Part shown: positions 5,088 through 6,157 of the stretch, piece by piece
Layout: the number at the start of each line of letters is the position of its first letter
Position numbering within the stretch: position 1 is the stretch's first letter
Source: an uncultured Curtobacterium sp.
GTDB lineage: Bacteria > Actinomycetota > Actinomycetes > Actinomycetales > Microbacteriaceae
Length of the DNA: 6,157 nt
Reading direction: 5' to 3'
Assembly (NCBI GenBank): GCA_913774725.1
Contig: CAJYIG010000139.1
Coordinates: 1 to 6,157 of the forward strand
Notes under the pieces: model-generated
Databases searched by the model: none
The model's input: only the letters and a program-made list of their open reading frames with translations
Told to the model about the DNA's origin: nothing
Translations under genes and position numbers: made by a program

Positions 5088-6098
5088 TCAGCGGGGGAGC
5101 GACGCCAGCACCTCTGCAGCGCGGGCGGCCTGCTCGGCGCTGACGTCCAGGTGCGTGACGAGCCGGACACTCCGCGGTCCGAGCTGCATCACCCGGACGC
5201 CCCGGTCGGCGGCAGCGCGCACGAACGCCGCCGGGTCGGACACGTCGGCGAACACGATGTTCGTGTCGACGGTCTCCGGGTCGACGTCGAGCGCCGTCGC
5301 GAGCACCCGGGCGTTCGCGTGGTCCTCGGCGAGGCGGTCGACGTGGTTCCGGAGCGCGTACCGGCCGGCGGCGGCCAGGAAGCCCGTCTGCCGCATGCCG
5401 CCGCCGTACCGCTTCCGCCAGGTCCGCGCCGCGTCGACGTGCTCGCGGGAGCCGACGAGCACCGACCCCACCGGGGCGCCGAGCCCCTTCGACAGGCAGA
5501 CCGACACGGTGTCGAACCCGGCTGCGAGCTCGCGGAGCGCCACACCCGACGCCACGTGCGCGTTCCACAGGCGGGCGCCGTCGAGGTGCACCGCGATCCC
5601 GTGCTCCCGCGCGAAGGCCTGCACGGCGCGGACCTCGTCGACCGGCTGCACGGTCCCGCCGCCGAAGTTGTGCGTGTTCTCGACCGCGATCGCCGTCGTC
5701 GAGACGCTGTAGGCACCGGCGTTCGGCTCCGCCACCTCGGCGACCGCCGCCGCGACGAGCCGTCCGCGCTCCGAGGGCCAGGTGCGGGTCGTGATGCCCG
5801 AGAACACCGCCGCTGCACCGAGCTCGGCGCGGACGACGTGTGCGCGGACGTCGGCGAGGAGTTCCTCGCCCGGAGCGATGTGCAGCCGCAGGCCGAGCTG
5901 GTTCGCCATCGAGCCGGTCGGGGTGAACAGGCCGGCCTCGTGCCCGAGCATCTCGGCGACCTCGCGCTCGAGGGCGTCGGTCTCCGTGTCCTCGCCGAAC
6001 ACGTCGTCACCGACCTCGGCCTCGGCGATCGCCCGGCGCATCGCTGCGGTGGGGCGGGTGACGGTGTCGGAGCGCAGGTCGATCGGGGCGTCGGTCAC
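5088..6098 (-). CDS. ltaE: Low-specificity L-threonine aldolase (PLP enzyme)
   Basis: Cytosolic PLP enzyme that cleaves L-threonine or L-allo-threonine to glycine and acetaldehyde, 336 residues, full length. Landmarks agree closely with E. coli LtaE. They are LRSDTVTRPT (8-17), VGDDVFGED (29-37), the PLP-phosphate loop TPTGSMANQ (59-67) and RAHVVRAE with His87 (PLP-stacking histidine). Further on come ENTHN (140-144), HLDGARLWNA with Asp173 and Arg176, and the Schiff-base lysine Lys204 in CLSKGLGAPVGS. WRKRYGGGMRQTG (227-239) and VRLVTHLDVS (311-320) complete the set. No catalytic residue is missing. The GTG at 6098 is chosen because it is followed at once by the conserved N-terminus, and TAGCGT ends 6 nt upstream with no ribosome-binding site. 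The gene is convergent with the toxin and unrelated to the sugar operon. Stereospecificity between the two threonine isomers is not readable from sequence. Confidence 0.96.
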   Translation of the reverse strand: MTDAPIDLRSDTVTRPTAAMRRAIAEAEVGDDVFGEDTETDALEREVAEMLGHEAGLFTPTGSMANQLGLRLHIAPGEELLADVRAHVVRAELGAAAVFSGITTRTWPSERGRLVAAAVAEVAEPNAGAYSVSTTAIAVENTHNFGGGTVQPVDEVRAVQAFAREHGIAVHLDGARLWNAHVASGVALRELAAGFDTVSVCLSKGLGAPVGSVLVGSREHVDAARTWRKRYGGGMRQTGFLAAAGRYALRNHVDRLAEDHANARVLATALDVDPETVDTNIVFADVSDPAAFVRAAADRGVRVMQLGPRSVRLVTHLDVSAEQAARAAEVLASLPR

Positions 6099-6104
6099 CA
6101 GGCA

Positions 6105-6110
6105 ACGCTA
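6105..6110 (-). promoter_or_regulatory. Candidate leaderless -10 element of the threonine aldolase gene
   Basis: On the minus strand TAGCGT is followed by TGCCTG and then the GTG start at 6098, the same 6-nt spacing as for the ROK and antitoxin genes. No Shine-Dalgarno sequence lies in the gap. I see no convincing -35 within the 47 bp available upstream. Confidence 0.5.
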
Positions 6111-6144
6111 ACCCGCCGTCCAGACCCCGGATCACCACCGCGGC

Positions 6145-6150
6145 TACCGT
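6145..6150 (+). promoter_or_regulatory. Possible -10 of a divergent gene beyond the window edge
   Basis: TACCGT (TAnnnT) is followed by seven bases to the window end. If it works as the other leaderless promoters here do, a plus-strand start codon should begin at or just beyond 6158. Otherwise the stretch 6111-6157 shows nothing recognisable. Confidence 0.25.
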
Positions 6151-6157
6151 GAGCCGC

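Noticed and set aside
4791..6152. 453-residue plus-strand open frame across the toxin end and the aldolase
   Set aside because: It runs antisense to a textbook threonine aldolase with every catalytic motif present, and its translation is compositional noise.
1..6157. CRISPR arrays, tRNA or rRNA genes, insertion sequences, phage genes
   Set aside because: I saw no repeat-spacer pattern, no tRNA-like cloverleaf, no transposase or integrase motif and no terminal inverted repeats.

Overview
The window is high-GC DNA (roughly 70% by eye) with dense, tightly spaced genes, GTG and TTG start codons and -10-like TAnnnT hexamers placed directly before start codons. This fits an actinobacterium. The protein sequences feel most like Microbacteriaceae (Curtobacterium or Microbacterium type), but that assignment is an impression rather than a demonstrated match.

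Layout. (1) Positions 1-3091, minus strand: a carbohydrate-type ABC uptake operon, read right to left. It encodes a Tat-type lipoprotein substrate-binding protein (3091-1793), a MalF/UgpA-type permease (1782-832) and a MalG/UgpE-type permease (832-1, cut by the window edge and lacking about 30 C-terminal residues). The genes are spaced by 10 nt and then by a 1-nt TGATG overlap. No ATP-binding subunit is visible, as is common in actinobacteria that share one ATPase among several sugar importers. (2) Positions 3092-3225: a divergent control region with a short AT-rich block carrying a candidate promoter and two imperfect palindromes. (3) Positions 3226-4428, plus strand: a ROK-family winged-helix regulator, the obvious candidate controller of the transporter. 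Its sugar-kinase domain has lost the usual zinc and phosphate-loop signatures. (4) Positions 4454-5020, plus strand: a compact type II toxin-antitoxin module, a Phd/YefM-type antitoxin (4489-4752) and a RelE/ParE-type toxin (4745-5020) overlapping by 8 nt. It is preceded by a nearly perfect 25-bp palindrome lying over its own promoter. (5) Positions 5088-6098, minus strand: a complete low-specificity L-threonine aldolase gene converging on the toxin gene. (6) Positions 6099-6157: its promoter and a possible divergent promoter at the window edge.

How they work together. The regulator and transporter form a typical local sugar-uptake unit: the ROK protein probably binds the AT-rich divergent region and is released or recruited by a sugar. 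The toxin-antitoxin pair is autonomous and probably self-repressed through its palindromes. The aldolase is a metabolic housekeeping gene with no evident link to either.

I found no previously undescribed multi-gene system. The most interesting signals are regulatory. Three genes (ROK regulator, antitoxin, aldolase) have a TAnnnT hexamer exactly 6 nt before the start codon and look leaderless. The toxin-antitoxin operator has a long-plus-short palindrome layout like that described for yefM-yoeB. The ROK regulator has a degenerate sensor domain.
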